32,292 nucleotides of DNA from an uncultured Rikenella sp. Lineage in GTDB: Bacteria > Bacteroidota > Bacteroidia > Bacteroidales > Rikenellaceae. Below are positions 14,931 to 23,440 of this stretch, piece by piece. The stretch covers positions 1 through 32,292 of the forward strand of contig NZ_CANQYJ010000016.1 of assembly GCF_947628055.1 (NCBI RefSeq). Direction: 5' to 3'. The number at the start of each line of letters is the position of its first letter. Position 1 is the first letter of the stretch. The notes beneath the pieces were generated by a model. That model was not told the origin of the DNA. It worked only from the letters and a program-made list of their open reading frames with translations, and ran no database searches. A program made the position numbers and the translations under genes.

Positions 14931-17570
14931 TTAAGCCCGCAACTTGGCGCAAATCAGATCGAAAGCCGCCTGCATCGCCGCTTCGATCCCCTCGGCATTC
15001 TTACCGCCCGCCGTCGCATAGTGCGGCTGGCCTCCACCCCCGCCCTGGATCAGTTTGGCCGCCTCGCGCACGATCGCCCCCGCATTGAGCCCCTGCGCCA
15101 CCGCCGAGTCGCTCAGCACCACCGTCAAGGTCGGTTTCCCGCTGAATACGCTGCCGAAGACCGCCGCCATGTCGCCCATCCGTTCCCGCAGCCCGAACGC
15201 TACGCCCTTCACCGACTCCGGCACCAAATCCAGCCGCCGCGAAAGCACATGGAAATCCCCCACAGGTTCTGTGAATCCCATCAGTTTTTCGACCAGGAAC
15301 CCGTCCCGCGCCTGCCTGATTTGGTTCATCTGCTTGCCCATTTCGGCATTCTCTTCTATCATTTTCTTGAGCGCCGCCATCACCTGATTCGTCCGCAGGG
15401 TCGTCATCAGTTCCTGAATCATGTCGTTCTGCTCTTCGCACATCTCCTCCGCCGTCAGCCCCGTCACCGCTTCGATCCGCCGGATCCCCGCCGAGCTCGA
15501 CTCTTCGGATACGATCCGGAACAGCCCGATATTTCCCGTCGCCGGCACGTGCAGCCCCCCGCACAGTTCCACCGAATCGCCGTACTTCACCACCCGCACT
15601 TCATCCCCGTACTTCTCCCCGAAGAGCATCATCGCCCCCAGCGTTTTGGCCCGCTCCATCGTGCAGTGGCGATCCTCTTCGAGCGGGAAATTGGCGCGGA
15701 TCGCCGCATTGACCTTGCGTTCCACCGCCCGCAGCTCCTCGTTCGTGACCTTCTGGAAGTGCGAAAAGTCGAACCGCAGGTAGTCCGGCGTCACGAGCGA
15801 CCCTTTCTGTTCGACATGCGTCCCCAAAACCTCCCGCAAAGCCTGGTGCATCAAGTGGGTCGCCGTATGGTTGGCCGCCGAAGCCATCCGCCGCTCGACA
15901 TCCACCGCCGCCTCGAACTCCGCCTCGACATTCGCCGGCAAGGCATTGGCGATATGCACCGTCAGGTTGTTTTCTTTCTGAGTGTCGGTGATCGCCGTCC
16001 GTTCGCCCGTCGCCAGGTCGGTCAGGCTGCCCGTATCGCCGACCTGCCCCCCCATATTCCCGTAGAATGGCGTCCGGTCGAGCACGATCTGGTAATGCGT
16101 TTTCCCTTTGGAGGCAACCCGCCGATAGCGCGAGATCCGCACCCCGCGAACCGAAGCCTGGTCATACCCCACGAATTCCGACTGTTCCACCGGCAACACC
16201 TCGACCCAGTCGTCCGTCTCCACTGCCGAAGCGTTCCGCGAGCGGTTTTTCTGCGCCTCCAGTTCCTTTTCAAACCCTGCAATATCGACCTGCACTCCCT
16301 GTTCCGAAGCGATCAGCTGCGTCAGGTCGATCGGAAAGCCGTACGTGTCGTACAGCGTAAAGGCATCGGCACCGCAAATTACCCGTTTCGCGGCCCCCCC
16401 GGACGGCAGCTTCTTGATGATCGAGTCGAGCAGGTTGATCCCCGTGGCCAGCGTCCGCAGGAACGAGTTTTCTTCTTCGGAGATCACTTTTTCGATCAGC
16501 TGTTGCTGCGCCTTGAGTTCCGGGAACTGCCCCCCCATCTGTCCCACGAGGGTCGGCACCAACCGGCAGATGAACGGTTCGGTAAACCCGAGGTAGGTGT
16601 ATCCGTACCGCACTGCCCGCCGCAGTATCCGCCGAATGACATATCCCGCCTTGACGTTGCTCGGCAGCTGCCCGTCGGCGATCGAAAAGGCAATCGCCCG
16701 CAGGTGATCCGCAATCACGCGCATGGCGATGTCTTTCTTTTCGTCCTTGCCGTACGCCACGCCGGCCATCTTGGCCAGCTCCTGTAGCAGCGGCTGGAAT
16801 ACGTCGGTGTCGTAGTTCGACTGTTTCCCCTGAATCACCATGCAAAGCCGTTCAAACCCCATCCCGGTATCGACATGCCTGGCCGGCAGCGGCTCCAATG
16901 AGCCGTTGGCTTTCCGGTTGAACTGCATGAAGACGAGGTTCCATATCTCGATCACCTGCGGGTGGTCTTTGTTCACGAGTGTCGCCCCGTCGGTCGCCGC
17001 CCGCTCTTTGTCGCTGCGCAGGTCGAAGTGGATTTCCGAACACGGCCCGCATGGCCCTGTATCGCCCATCTCCCAAAAGTTGTCGTGTTTGTTTCCCTTG
17101 AGAATATGCGATTCCGGCAGCCGTTCGGCCCAAAAATCATAGGCTTCCTGGTCGAAAGGTACTCCTTCGTCCGGCGATCCCTCGAAAACGGTGGCGTACA
17201 GCCGGTCGGTCGGCAGTTTGTAGCGTTCGGTCAGCAGCTCCCACGCCCAAGCGATCGCTTCTTTCTTGAAGTAGTCGCCGAAGCTCCAGTTCCCGAGCAT
17301 CTCGAACATGGTGTGGTGGTAGGTGTCGTGGCCTACTTCTTCGAGGTCGTTGTGCTTGCCGCTCACCCGCAGGCATTTCTGACTGTCGGCTACGCGCGGC
17401 GACTGGGCCGGCTGGTTCCCGAGGAAAATGTCTTTGAACTGGTTCATCCCGGCGTTGGTGAACATCAGGGTCGGGTCGTTCTTGACGACCATCGGCGCCG
17501 ACGGCACGATCCGGTGTTGTTTCTCGCGGAAAAAATCGAGGAAGATCGTGCGGATTTCGTTGGAATTCAT
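14931..17570 (-). CDS. alaS: Alanyl-tRNA synthetase
   Basis: Attaches alanine to tRNA-Ala and edits mischarged Ser or Gly in trans. The start [19 protein letters not shown] is the conserved N-terminus; the longer frame to 17879 adds non-conserved residues from the repeat region. The class II catalytic domain is visible ([24 protein letters not shown]), with the usual '[13 protein letters not shown]' signature. The editing-domain zinc site HTATH is at 568-572, with CGGLH (C670, H674). A C-terminal DHHA1-like region ending [15 protein letters not shown] completes the protein. At 879 residues it is full length. A -7 box lies about 45 bp upstream, and the binding lipoprotein follows. Confidence 0.98.
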   Translation of the reverse strand: MNSNEIRTIFLDFFREKQHRIVPSAPMVVKNDPTLMFTNAGMNQFKDIFLGNQPAQSPRVADSQKCLRVSGKHNDLEEVGHDTYHHTMFEMLGNWSFGDYFKKEAIAWAWELLTERYKLPTDRLYATVFEGSPDEGVPFDQEAYDFWAERLPESHILKGNKHDNFWEMGDTGPCGPCSEIHFDLRSDKERAATDGATLVNKDHPQVIEIWNLVFMQFNRKANGSLEPLPARHVDTGMGFERLCMVIQGKQSNYDTDVFQPLLQELAKMAGVAYGKDEKKDIAMRVIADHLRAIAFSIADGQLPSNVKAGYVIRRILRRAVRYGYTYLGFTEPFICRLVPTLVGQMGGQFPELKAQQQLIEKVISEEENSFLRTLATGINLLDSIIKKLPSGGAAKRVICGADAFTLYDTYGFPIDLTQLIASEQGVQVDIAGFEKELEAQKNRSRNASAVETDDWVEVLPVEQSEFVGYDQASVRGVRISRYRRVASKGKTHYQIVLDRTPFYGNMGGQVGDTGSLTDLATGERTAITDTQKENNLTVHIANALPANVEAEFEAAVDVERRMASAANHTATHLMHQALREVLGTHVEQKGSLVTPDYLRFDFSHFQKVTNEELRAVERKVNAAIRANFPLEEDRHCTMERAKTLGAMMLFGEKYGDEVRVVKYGDSVELCGGLHVPATGNIGLFRIVSEESSSAGIRRIEAVTGLTAEEMCEEQNDMIQELMTTLRTNQVMAALKKMIEENAEMGKQMNQIRQARDGFLVEKLMGFTEPVGDFHVLSRRLDLVPESVKGVAFGLRERMGDMAAVFGSVFSGKPTLTVVLSDSAVAQGLNAGAIVREAAKLIQGGGGGQPHYATAGGKNAEGIEAAMQAAFDLICAKLRA

Positions 17571-17611
17571 ATGTCTTTTGTCTCTTTTGTCGGTATAACG
17601 ATGTGAAGAAG

Positions 17612-17619
17612 CAAAATTA
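17612..17619 (-). promoter_or_regulatory. -7 promoter box for alaS
   Basis: CAAAATTA on the plus strand reads TAATTTTG on the minus strand, a full TAnnTTTG match, 42 bp before the alaS start. No clear -33 element. Confidence 0.6.
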
Positions 17620-17754
17620 CGATATTTTTCGATTTGAGAGATGAACCGGCTGGTGTTTTGCTGGGAGTCCGGACATTTGCTGGAAATCCGGACTAGAGGG
17701 AATGCTGCCGCATGAACTCGGCTGGCCCGCTGACGCGGAAATTTGATTTTCAAT

Positions 17755-17860
17755 CGTACAATAAAAAGTCCGGCATGTTCGGCCTCGTGCTCACCCCCCG
17801 AGCGGTTTCGCTGCTGAGCGCGGAGTCTGGCGATCCTTTGGATCGCAACGACTAAAATAA
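17755..17860 (+). repeat. R4 repeat, copy 2 (longest)
   Basis: CGTACAATAAAAAGTCCGG, CATGTTCGGCCTCGTGCTCA, TTTCGCTGCTGAGCGC, then a hairpin GCGATCC-TTT-GGATCGC followed by AACGACTAAAATAA. Its 3' part matches 342-374 and its 5' part matches 13818-13900 and 27276-27300. It directly abuts R1 copy C. Confidence 0.65.
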
Positions 17861-18175
17861 ATTGTAGGTTTATTTGCACTGTGCCGGATGGTACCGTTCT
17901 TTCTTTTCAAAGAAAGAACCAAAGAAACTTTCAGATAGCTACGCTACTCCTTAGGCTCCGCAGTCCTCTTGCATTGCACTTTCTTTGGGGCGTGGCAATA
18001 GCGGGCATAAGGCACATACTCAATAGCCCGCTATTGCTCACACCCCAAGAGAATCAAAGGCAAGGGCATCCGGCAGGTTCAAGAGATGCGCAAGCATCTC
18101 AATAAGTTTTTCTGGTTCTCTTTGTTCACAAAGAGAACAGTTCCCTCAAACCAGGTGCACAATTAAACCTACAAT
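17861..18175 (-). repeat. R1 multi-hairpin repeat, copy C (complete, perfect 12-bp ends)
   Basis: Perfect 12-bp terminal inverted repeats ATTGTAGGTTTA (17861-17872) and TAAACCTACAAT (18164-18175). End hairpins lie at 17896-17919 and 18115-18138. The central palindrome (arms 17987-18006 and 18026-18046, 19-nt loop) is of the second subtype (CAATAGCGGGC). Orientation is as in copy B. It lies between alaS and the MerR gene, both on the minus strand. Forward and reverse frames through it are not judged to be genes. Confidence 0.9.
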
Positions 18176-18300
18176 TTTTCAACAAGGTCGCAACCTGTGG
18201 GAACACAACTCTCGCGCAAGCGATTAAAGAGTTGCGGAGCTCCACTGCGGGCCGCAGCTTCCCGCAGTGCCTTGCAGTACGCAAAGCGATCAACCTACGG
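18176..18300 (+). repeat. R2 hairpin repeat, copy 2
   Basis: Shares GGTCGCAACCTG, GAGTTGCGGAGCTCC, GGGCCGCAGC and TTGCAGTACGCAAA with 3107-3222. Two inverted pairs are visible: AACTCT/AGAGTT (about 18207-18236) and CACTGCGGG (18243-18251) / CCCGCAGTG (18261-18269). It ends in CAACCTACGG. It follows R1 copy C directly, whereas the first copy precedes R1 copy B. Confidence 0.62.
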
Positions 18301-18344
18301 CTCTCTATGGAATGCCGGGCTGGAATTAATCCGGCAACAAGTTG

Positions 18345-18500
18345 TGCAATGCGTGAGCATCGCCGGCCTTGCGCGCTGGCGCCAAAGGCACCACCCCCGA
18401 AACGTCCAGTCCGGACTTGCCAGTTCGAGTAGCCTGAAGGAAAACACGCAGGGGACAAAGAAATGAAAACCCGATTCCCGTGGCAACGACAAGAAGCCCA
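18345..18500 (+). repeat. R3 repeat, copy 2 (longest)
   Basis: CCGGCCTTGCGCGCTGGCGC matches copy 1. CTTGCCAGTTCGAGTAGCCTG and GGGGACAAAGAAATGAAAAC with the following CCCGTGGCAAC match copy 3 (19430-19517). It ends about 95 bp before the MerR stop codon. Confidence 0.68.
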
Positions 18501-18594
18501 AGCCTTTGCAGCCGCAAAGCGAACGCGAGAAAGCGAGCTCTCGGTTCCCGCTGTTCCATCCGGTAGCGCTGTTGCGATACTGCCTGCGGTGACC

Positions 18595-19119
18595 TTACAA
18601 CTCGAACAAGGTCGGCTCTATATAACGCAGTTTCGCGGCTTCCTGTTGCACATCTTCGGCTTCTTCCTCCGTCCGCTGCTGTTCGAGCGCCTCCTCGACC
18701 GTGACCGGTTCGGGCATCGCTTCGTTGATCGCCGCTGCCAGCGTTTCGGTTTTCACGACTATCTCCGTATCCGTGCTTTCGCTGCCCAGCTCCGACTTGA
18801 TCTCCAGCAGAGCAGCGCGGATGCGACCCAGATGCTCGAGTATCTCCACGTCCCGCCGCAGAACGTTTTTGTTGTCCTTGATATATTTCTCCGCCCCCGC
18901 CAAAGTCATCCCTTTCTCCTTGACCAGGTGGTAGATCAGTTTCAGGTTCTCAACATCCTCCGGAGTAAACAGCCGGTTTCCCTTGGCATTCTTGCGGGGT
19001 TTGAGTACGTCGAACCGCTTCTCCCAGAAACGGATCAGGGAGGGATTCACGTCGAACATCTCGGACACTTCGCCCATGCTGAAGAACATCTTCCGCGAGG
19101 GTTTCTTCTCGTCTGCCAT
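18595..19119 (-). CDS. MerR-family transcriptional regulator
   Basis: DNA-binding regulator with a MerR winged helix at the N-terminus (about 11-80). The conserved stretches are FFSMGEVSEMFDVNPSLIRFWEKRF and NRLFTPEDVENLKLIYHLVKEKG. A coiled-coil linker follows (about 85-110), then an acidic C-terminal part (about 130-160, EEALEQQRTEEEAED) without a recognisable metal- or drug-binding domain. The type is widespread in Bacteroidota as a single-copy MerR gene of unknown effector. It has 174 residues. A weak minus-strand box TATCTTGG lies around 19150-19157. Confidence 0.88.
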   Translation of the reverse strand: MADEKKPSRKMFFSMGEVSEMFDVNPSLIRFWEKRFDVLKPRKNAKGNRLFTPEDVENLKLIYHLVKEKGMTLAGAEKYIKDNKNVLRRDVEILEHLGRIRAALLEIKSELGSESTDTEIVVKTETLAAAINEAMPEPVTVEEALEQQRTEEEAEDVQQEAAKLRYIEPTLFEL

Positions 19120-19247
19120 GCGTTTGCCGGATTTGAGGTTTTCAGTCTGCCAAGATAGCGATTTTTACGGTATATTCGGGCATCGGTTGGTTTGAGGGCG
19201 CGTTTTTACAAACGGTTTCCTTTGGCCGGAGCCTGTGGGGACTGTTT

Positions 19248-19290
19248 AGGGTAATTACAGTCCAGTTGAAGTGCCGCGCGGCTCCGCGCG
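19248..19290 (+). repeat. R5 repeat, copy 4 (short)
   Basis: AGGGTAATTACAGTCCAGTT, then GAAGTGCCGCGCGGC, a truncated R5 core. It leads into the large hairpin at 19285-19357. Confidence 0.5.
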
Positions 19291-19357
19291 CGACGGCTGG
19301 AGTAGGAAATCGTTCAAAAGCAGCTTGCGCTTTTGAACAAGATTTCCCCAGCGCGCG
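19285..19357. repeat. Large imperfect hairpin upstream of the MerR gene
   Basis: Nested arms pair GTTCAAAAGC (19312-19321) with GCTTTTGAAC (19329-19338), GGAAATC (19305-19311) with GATTTCC (19341-19347), and GGCTGG with CCAGC, then CGCGCG with CGCGCG outside. The stem spans about 30 bp with small bulges. No T-tract follows, so it does not look like a simple terminator. Confidence 0.6.
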
Positions 19358-19429
19358 GGAAAATACATTTTTTAGTGGTAAAGAGGGTGCAGTCTGTCCG
19401 GGCTGTAACTAACTCTAAATTTCCCGGGC

Positions 19430-19517
19430 GTCCGGCTCAAACCTGCCAGTGCAAGTAGTCAGAGGAGAAAGCGCGCCGAGGACAAGGAAATGAAACCCCC
19501 GTTCCGTGGCAACCGGC
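19430..19517 (+). repeat. R3 repeat, copy 3
   Basis: CTGCCAGTGCAAGTAGTC, GAGGACAAGGAAATGAAACC and TTCCGTGGCAACC match the second half of R3 copy 2. The first block (GGCCTTGCGCGCTGGCG) is absent. Confidence 0.62.
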
Positions 19518-19561
19518 GGAAAGTCCGAACAACCGACCGCATCGAAGACACCGCGGTCACC

Positions 19562-19603
19562 GCAAACAAACAAGGCTTTCTCCCGATAGCCGGAAGAAAG
19601 CCT
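19562..19603 (-). terminator. Terminator of fabG
   Basis: Stem AGGCTTTC (19573-19580) / GAAAGCCT (19596-19603) with inner CCGGCTATCGG pairing. On the minus strand it is followed by TTGTTTGTTTG. It lies about 40 bp after the fabG stop. Confidence 0.82.
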
Positions 19604-19640
19604 GAAAAATCTTCGGCGCCTGTCTGCACCGGAAATGGAA

Positions 19641-20387
19641 CTACATGTTCATCCCGCCGCAGCAGTGTATCACCTGCCCCGACACATATCCCGCCAGATC
19701 CGATGCAAGGAATAGGCACACATTGGCCACATCGTCCGGCGTCCCGCCGCGTTTGAGTGGAATTTTCGATTCCCAGTCCTTGCGCACGTCTTCCGGCAGC
19801 GCCCCCGTCATGTCGGTGATGATGAACCCCGGTGCAATCGCATTGCACCGGATCCCGCGCGATCCCAATTCCTTTGCCGTCGATTTGGTCAGACCGATCA
19901 GCCCCGCTTTGGATGCCGAATAGTTCGCCTGCCCCGCATTCCCGCTCACCCCCACCACGGAACTCATATTGACGATCGCCCCCGAACGCTGTTTCATCAT
20001 GAACGGAAGCACCGCTTTCGTCAGGTTGAATGCCGATTTGAGATTGACGTTGATGACCATGTCCCACTGCTGTTCGCTCATCCGCATCAACAAGCCGTCG
20101 CGCGTAATGCCCGCGTTGTTCACCAGAATGTCCACCCGGCCGAAATCTTTGACTACCTGTTCGACGGTCTGGGCCGCCTGTGCGAAATCGGCGGCATTGG
20201 AAGCATATCCTTTGGCCTTGACTCCCAGTGCGGCGATCTCTTTTTCCGTATTCCGGAAGTTGTCGTCTTCGTTCAGGTCGGTGAACGCAATGTTCGCCCC
20301 TTCGGTCGCGAATTTGAGCGCGATGGCCTTGCCGATCCCGCGAGCCGCTCCCGTGATGACAGCGACTTTTCCTTCGAGAAGTTTCAT
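19641..20387 (-). CDS. fabG: 3-oxoacyl-[acyl-carrier-protein] reductase
   Basis: NADPH-dependent short-chain reductase that reduces 3-oxoacyl-ACP in type II fatty-acid synthesis. The Rossmann motif TGAARGIG is at 12-19, NNAG at 90-93, and the catalytic set is Ser143 (NMSSVVG), Tyr156 and Lys160 (YSASK). The C-terminal IAPGFIITDMT motif is normal for FabG. It has 248 residues, standard length. It is a single-gene unit with its own -7 box (20423-20430) and terminator, not in a fab cluster. The start is supported by MKLLEGKVAVITGAARG. Confidence 0.93.
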   Translation of the reverse strand: MKLLEGKVAVITGAARGIGKAIALKFATEGANIAFTDLNEDDNFRNTEKEIAALGVKAKGYASNAADFAQAAQTVEQVVKDFGRVDILVNNAGITRDGLLMRMSEQQWDMVINVNLKSAFNLTKAVLPFMMKQRSGAIVNMSSVVGVSGNAGQANYSASKAGLIGLTKSTAKELGSRGIRCNAIAPGFIITDMTGALPEDVRKDWESKIPLKRGGTPDDVANVCLFLASDLAGYVSGQVIHCCGGMNM

Positions 20388-20808
20388 GCTTTTACGTATG
20401 GTATTGATGATATTGACTGAGACAAAGGTAATATTTTTCCGAATTTATATCCATTCATCGGCTCGTGTAATCGCCCGGTCTCTTTTCTCATCGGCAAGAA
20501 GGCCGGAAAACCGGGCGGCGGGGCCGATCCGTTGGGTTGTGATTGAAAGCGAATTGAAGCAGAGGCATCTGTACGACACTTCCGGCCTGACACGGGGGAG
20601 GTACGGTCTGGCTATTCGCTTGGTCAAGTTCAGTCTGCGCACCCCGGCTTCGGAGCTGCTCGGCACCGTCGGTTCTTTACCGGCAAAAAAGGAAAAGCTC
20701 CGCCGGTTCGAGGGGCGATTACGCAAGAAAATACCCCCGCGGCAGAAGCGGCAAACAAGAAAAGGAGACCTGTCAGCCCGCAAGGCAGAGATTATACAAA
20801 AACATAGT
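20388..20808. other. Intergenic region between fabG and tilS
   Basis: About 420 bp. The fabG-proximal end holds the -7 box. A segment near 20582-20605 (GGCCTGACACGGGGGAGGTACGG) resembles the tail of R5 copies 1 and 3. A long reverse frame across 20445-20951 runs into tilS in the wrong frame and is rejected. No terminator for tilS is obvious. Confidence 0.5.
20423..20430 (-). promoter_or_regulatory. -7 promoter box for fabG
   Basis: CAAAGGTA on the plus strand reads TACCTTTG on the minus strand, a full TAnnTTTG match, 36 bp before the fabG start. Confidence 0.62.
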
Positions 20809-22122
20809 TCACAGCGTGATGCGGACAATACGTCCGGCATCCTGCCGCACCTTGTAACGGTCGTCGATGCGCCGCCCGACCAGCCAGACGATGGTCTCTC
20901 CGGAGACCAGCACACCCTGCCGGGCCTTGTCGACGGCAGCCACCTTGGCATCGATCAGAAAATCGCTCACTTTTTTCTGCCCGGCCATGCCCAACGGAAT
21001 GAACCAGTCGCCCTCGCGCCACTGCCGCAGCAACAGCGGGAATTTCAACGCGTCGGCAGTGAGATAGGCCACATTCGGCGGCGCAGCGAGGCTGTCAGGC
21101 AACTCATCCACCGAGAGCCATTCGATACGGGGATCCGCCTCCGCGATCCGCTCCTCGCGGAAAGGCTCCACGATGCGGGGAGACAGCATGATACGTCCGC
21201 GGTCGATCGCAGCGCTCCATTCCGAAGCCTCGAACCGTTTTCCGGAAGCGGTGACATCGCAGTCCTCGGCCCGGCGGTTCAGCACCGCCGCCAGGTCTTC
21301 GACAGTCTCCGGCGCAAAACCGTAGGGACGCAGCAATTCGTAAAGCTCGAACGCAAGGCAGTCGGCATCGAGGACGGACAGATCGAGGACATGGTCATGC
21401 AACGCCACCGGACGCAGCTCCCTGATCCGCGCATCGATGAACCGCTGTGCTTGCTGCAACCGCATCAGATTCTGCTCCATCGTCTGCGCCAGGCGGTTGT
21501 TCGAGGCGCTGTCCAGCCTCGGAAGAATGTCGTGCCGCAAGCGATTGCGGAGATATTTCAGCGTGGCGTTGGTGGAATCTTCGCGGTAAGGCACCCCGCC
21601 CGCGACAGCATAGGAGACGATGTCGTCGCGCCGGGCGAAGAGCAAAGGCCGGATGATGCGGCCGCGCCGGTCGGCAATGCCGGTCAGCCCCCTCAGACCG
21701 GTTCCCCGCAGCAGATTGATGAAAAAAGTCTCGATAGAGTCGTCCGCATGGTGGGCGATAGCGATCTTATCGTAACCGTATTTGTCGCACAGACCGTCAA
21801 ACCAGTCGTACCGCAAACGACGGGCGGCCATCTGGATGGATTCGCCGTGCTCGCGCGCCTCGTTTTCGGTATCGAAACGAACCGTGTACAGCGGGATGCG
21901 GTGTTGCAGGCAGTAATCTTCGACCAGCTGCTGGTCGCCGTCGGACTCGGCGCCGCGCAGACTGAAATTGCAGTGTGCCGCGGCGATCCTGCCGCCGTAA
22001 GCCTGCCGCATCAGGTCGAGCAGCGTCATGGAGTCGATGCCGCCGCTGACGGCGACCAGGATACGGTCGCCGTCAGCGATCAGACGGCGGTGGCGTATGT
22101 ATTGGCGAAAAGATTCGAGCAT
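20809..22122 (-). CDS. tilS: tRNA(Ile)-lysidine synthetase
   Basis: Converts C34 of the CAU anticodon of tRNA-Ile2 to lysidine using ATP and lysine, allowing AUA decoding. The PP-loop SGGIDS is at 26-31 in AVSGGIDSMTLLDLM. HCNFSLRGAESDGDQ, AHHADDSIETFFINLLRGTGLRGL and RPLLFARRDDI follow as in TilS. The C-terminal domain (about 360-437) ends with KVSDFLIDAK and WLVGRRIDDRYKV. The start MLESFRQYIRHRRL at 22122 was preferred over 22146. At 437 residues it is a normal long form. It lies 74 bp after the binding-lipoprotein gene and is probably co-transcribed with it. Confidence 0.95.
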   Translation of the reverse strand: MLESFRQYIRHRRLIADGDRILVAVSGGIDSMTLLDLMRQAYGGRIAAAHCNFSLRGAESDGDQQLVEDYCLQHRIPLYTVRFDTENEAREHGESIQMAARRLRYDWFDGLCDKYGYDKIAIAHHADDSIETFFINLLRGTGLRGLTGIADRRGRIIRPLLFARRDDIVSYAVAGGVPYREDSTNATLKYLRNRLRHDILPRLDSASNNRLAQTMEQNLMRLQQAQRFIDARIRELRPVALHDHVLDLSVLDADCLAFELYELLRPYGFAPETVEDLAAVLNRRAEDCDVTASGKRFEASEWSAAIDRGRIMLSPRIVEPFREERIAEADPRIEWLSVDELPDSLAAPPNVAYLTADALKFPLLLRQWREGDWFIPLGMAGQKKVSDFLIDAKVAAVDKARQGVLVSGETIVWLVGRRIDDRYKVRQDAGRIVRITL

Positions 22123-22196
22123 GGTTTTTCTGCTGTTTGCGGGCACCGTGGCCCGAGATTGAGTCTGAAATCGGATGTACCGGGCTGCCCCCTGCG

Positions 22197-23330
22197 TTAT
22201 TCCAACTTCCGGAAGTAATACAGATCGTGATCCGGCAGCAGTTCCGGATGCAGAATCCGGATCAGATCGGCCAATACGACGTCCGGCCGCACCGCCCCCG
22301 ACTCCCAGAAATCGCTGCCCCCCATCGGCGTGATCCGGGCATTGTTGTTGAACACCTTGCCGGCCCGCACCACAGGCAGATCGGCGAAACGGCGGTTGTC
22401 AGCCTCGAGCTGCGCCAAGTCCCGCGCCATGCCCGGATTCAGCCAGAAGTCCGCTTCCGCCATCAGCAGCAGAGCCTTTTCCGCACTCACCGGGCGACTT
22501 ACGTCCGTATCCTCGCCCCGGCCCAGATAATCGCCCCCCGCATCGTCCAGCAGCCGCACCATATAGCTCCGGTCGCCCGGCAGATACCAGACATCCTTGT
22601 AAGGGGCATTGAGCATCACTTTCGGCCGCGCTTCGGCACCGACGGCAGCCGCCGCCAGCTCGCCCAGGGATTTGTATTCGTTTTCCGTGTGCATGAATTG
22701 CGCCACCGCATCGTCCATCCGCCCGGCGAGCCACCCGAAAGGAACGATCCATTCGGCCCGCCCCAGCGGATCGTTCTCCAAATAGTCGGCGATATAGACC
22801 ACCGGCACGCCCAATTGCTCCAGCTTGGCCGCCGCGGCATTCTCGCCCGTGAGGCCGTACATAAACACCGCATCCGGCCGCAGTGCCACGATCGCTTCAT
22901 AATCGAGGTTGTTGTCATAGCCCACATCCCTGACTCCCGCGGCATGCACGGCCGGGTTGGAGATGAAGTCTATCCCGGACACGCCCTTGACTGCCCCGAC
23001 CGCCCCCACGGCATCGAAAAAGGCGACATGGGACGAGGACATGCAGACCGCCGACCGGATCGGCCACCGGATTTCCCCGGGCTGCAAAGCGACAGTCGTA
23101 TCGGCCACCAACCGGTAGTCGCAGGTGATGTTCTCGGCCCCTTGCCAGGGATTCATCACCCTCAGCACGGCCCCCCGGTCATCGGGCAGCAGGGCGAACC
23201 GCCGGGCATAACGCGCCTCGTACACCGGGCGCAAGGTGTCGCCGCTGTTCTGTGCGACCCGGCCCGAACCGCCGCAAGCGGTCTGCAACAGGGCGCCGAG
23301 GCCGGCCAGCAGGATGAAAATGTGTTTCAT
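22197..23330 (-). CDS. ABC transporter substrate-binding lipoprotein (BtuF/iron-siderophore type)
   Basis: Envelope lipoprotein with a helical-backbone (type III) periplasmic-binding fold, as in BtuF, HmuT and siderophore-binding proteins. The lipobox is QTAC (Cys19). Typical elements are VCMSSSHVAFFDAVGAVGAVKGVSGIDFI, YEAIVALRPDAVFMYG, LGVPVVYIADYLENDPLGRAEWI and the closing MGGSDFWESGAVRPDVVLADLI. The ligand is probably a corrinoid, haem or ferric siderophore (inference). No BtuC or BtuD genes are adjacent, although such receptors normally work with them. It is transcribed divergently from sodB and upstream of tilS. A TACCTTTG box lies at 23356-23363. Confidence 0.83.
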   Translation of the reverse strand: MKHIFILLAGLGALLQTACGGSGRVAQNSGDTLRPVYEARYARRFALLPDDRGAVLRVMNPWQGAENITCDYRLVADTTVALQPGEIRWPIRSAVCMSSSHVAFFDAVGAVGAVKGVSGIDFISNPAVHAAGVRDVGYDNNLDYEAIVALRPDAVFMYGLTGENAAAAKLEQLGVPVVYIADYLENDPLGRAEWIVPFGWLAGRMDDAVAQFMHTENEYKSLGELAAAAVGAEARPKVMLNAPYKDVWYLPGDRSYMVRLLDDAGGDYLGRGEDTDVSRPVSAEKALLLMAEADFWLNPGMARDLAQLEADNRRFADLPVVRAGKVFNNNARITPMGGSDFWESGAVRPDVVLADLIRILHPELLPDHDLYYFRKLE

Positions 23331-23355
23331 GGCTCTGTTTTAGGTTTCACATCGA

Positions 23356-23363
23356 CAAAGGTA
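23356..23363 (-). promoter_or_regulatory. -7 promoter box for the binding lipoprotein-tilS pair
   Basis: CAAAGGTA on the plus strand reads TACCTTTG on the minus strand, a full TAnnTTTG match, 26 bp before the start codon, in the divergent gap shared with sodB. Confidence 0.62.
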
Positions 23364-23440
23364 GGGGTTTGGAACAGATTTTGCATTCGATCCGTCACAA
23401 AGGATCAACATTCGTTCAACAACGCTAAAAACCGATTATC

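Noticed and set aside
15021-16787. 588-codon frame antisense to alaS
   Set aside because: Shadow of alaS.
17571-17879. N-terminal extension of alaS into the repeat region
   Set aside because: The residues are not conserved AlaRS sequence and the alaS promoter box lies inside the extension.
17881-18105. Frames in R1 copy C (+) and copy D (31025-31351, -) with similar translations
   Set aside because: Same reasoning as above: hairpin and palindrome DNA translated. Such frames are likely over-annotated as hypothetical proteins.
19969-22218. 749-codon plus-strand frame antisense to fabG and tilS
   Set aside because: It spans two well-supported genes and their promoter gap on the other strand; no domains.
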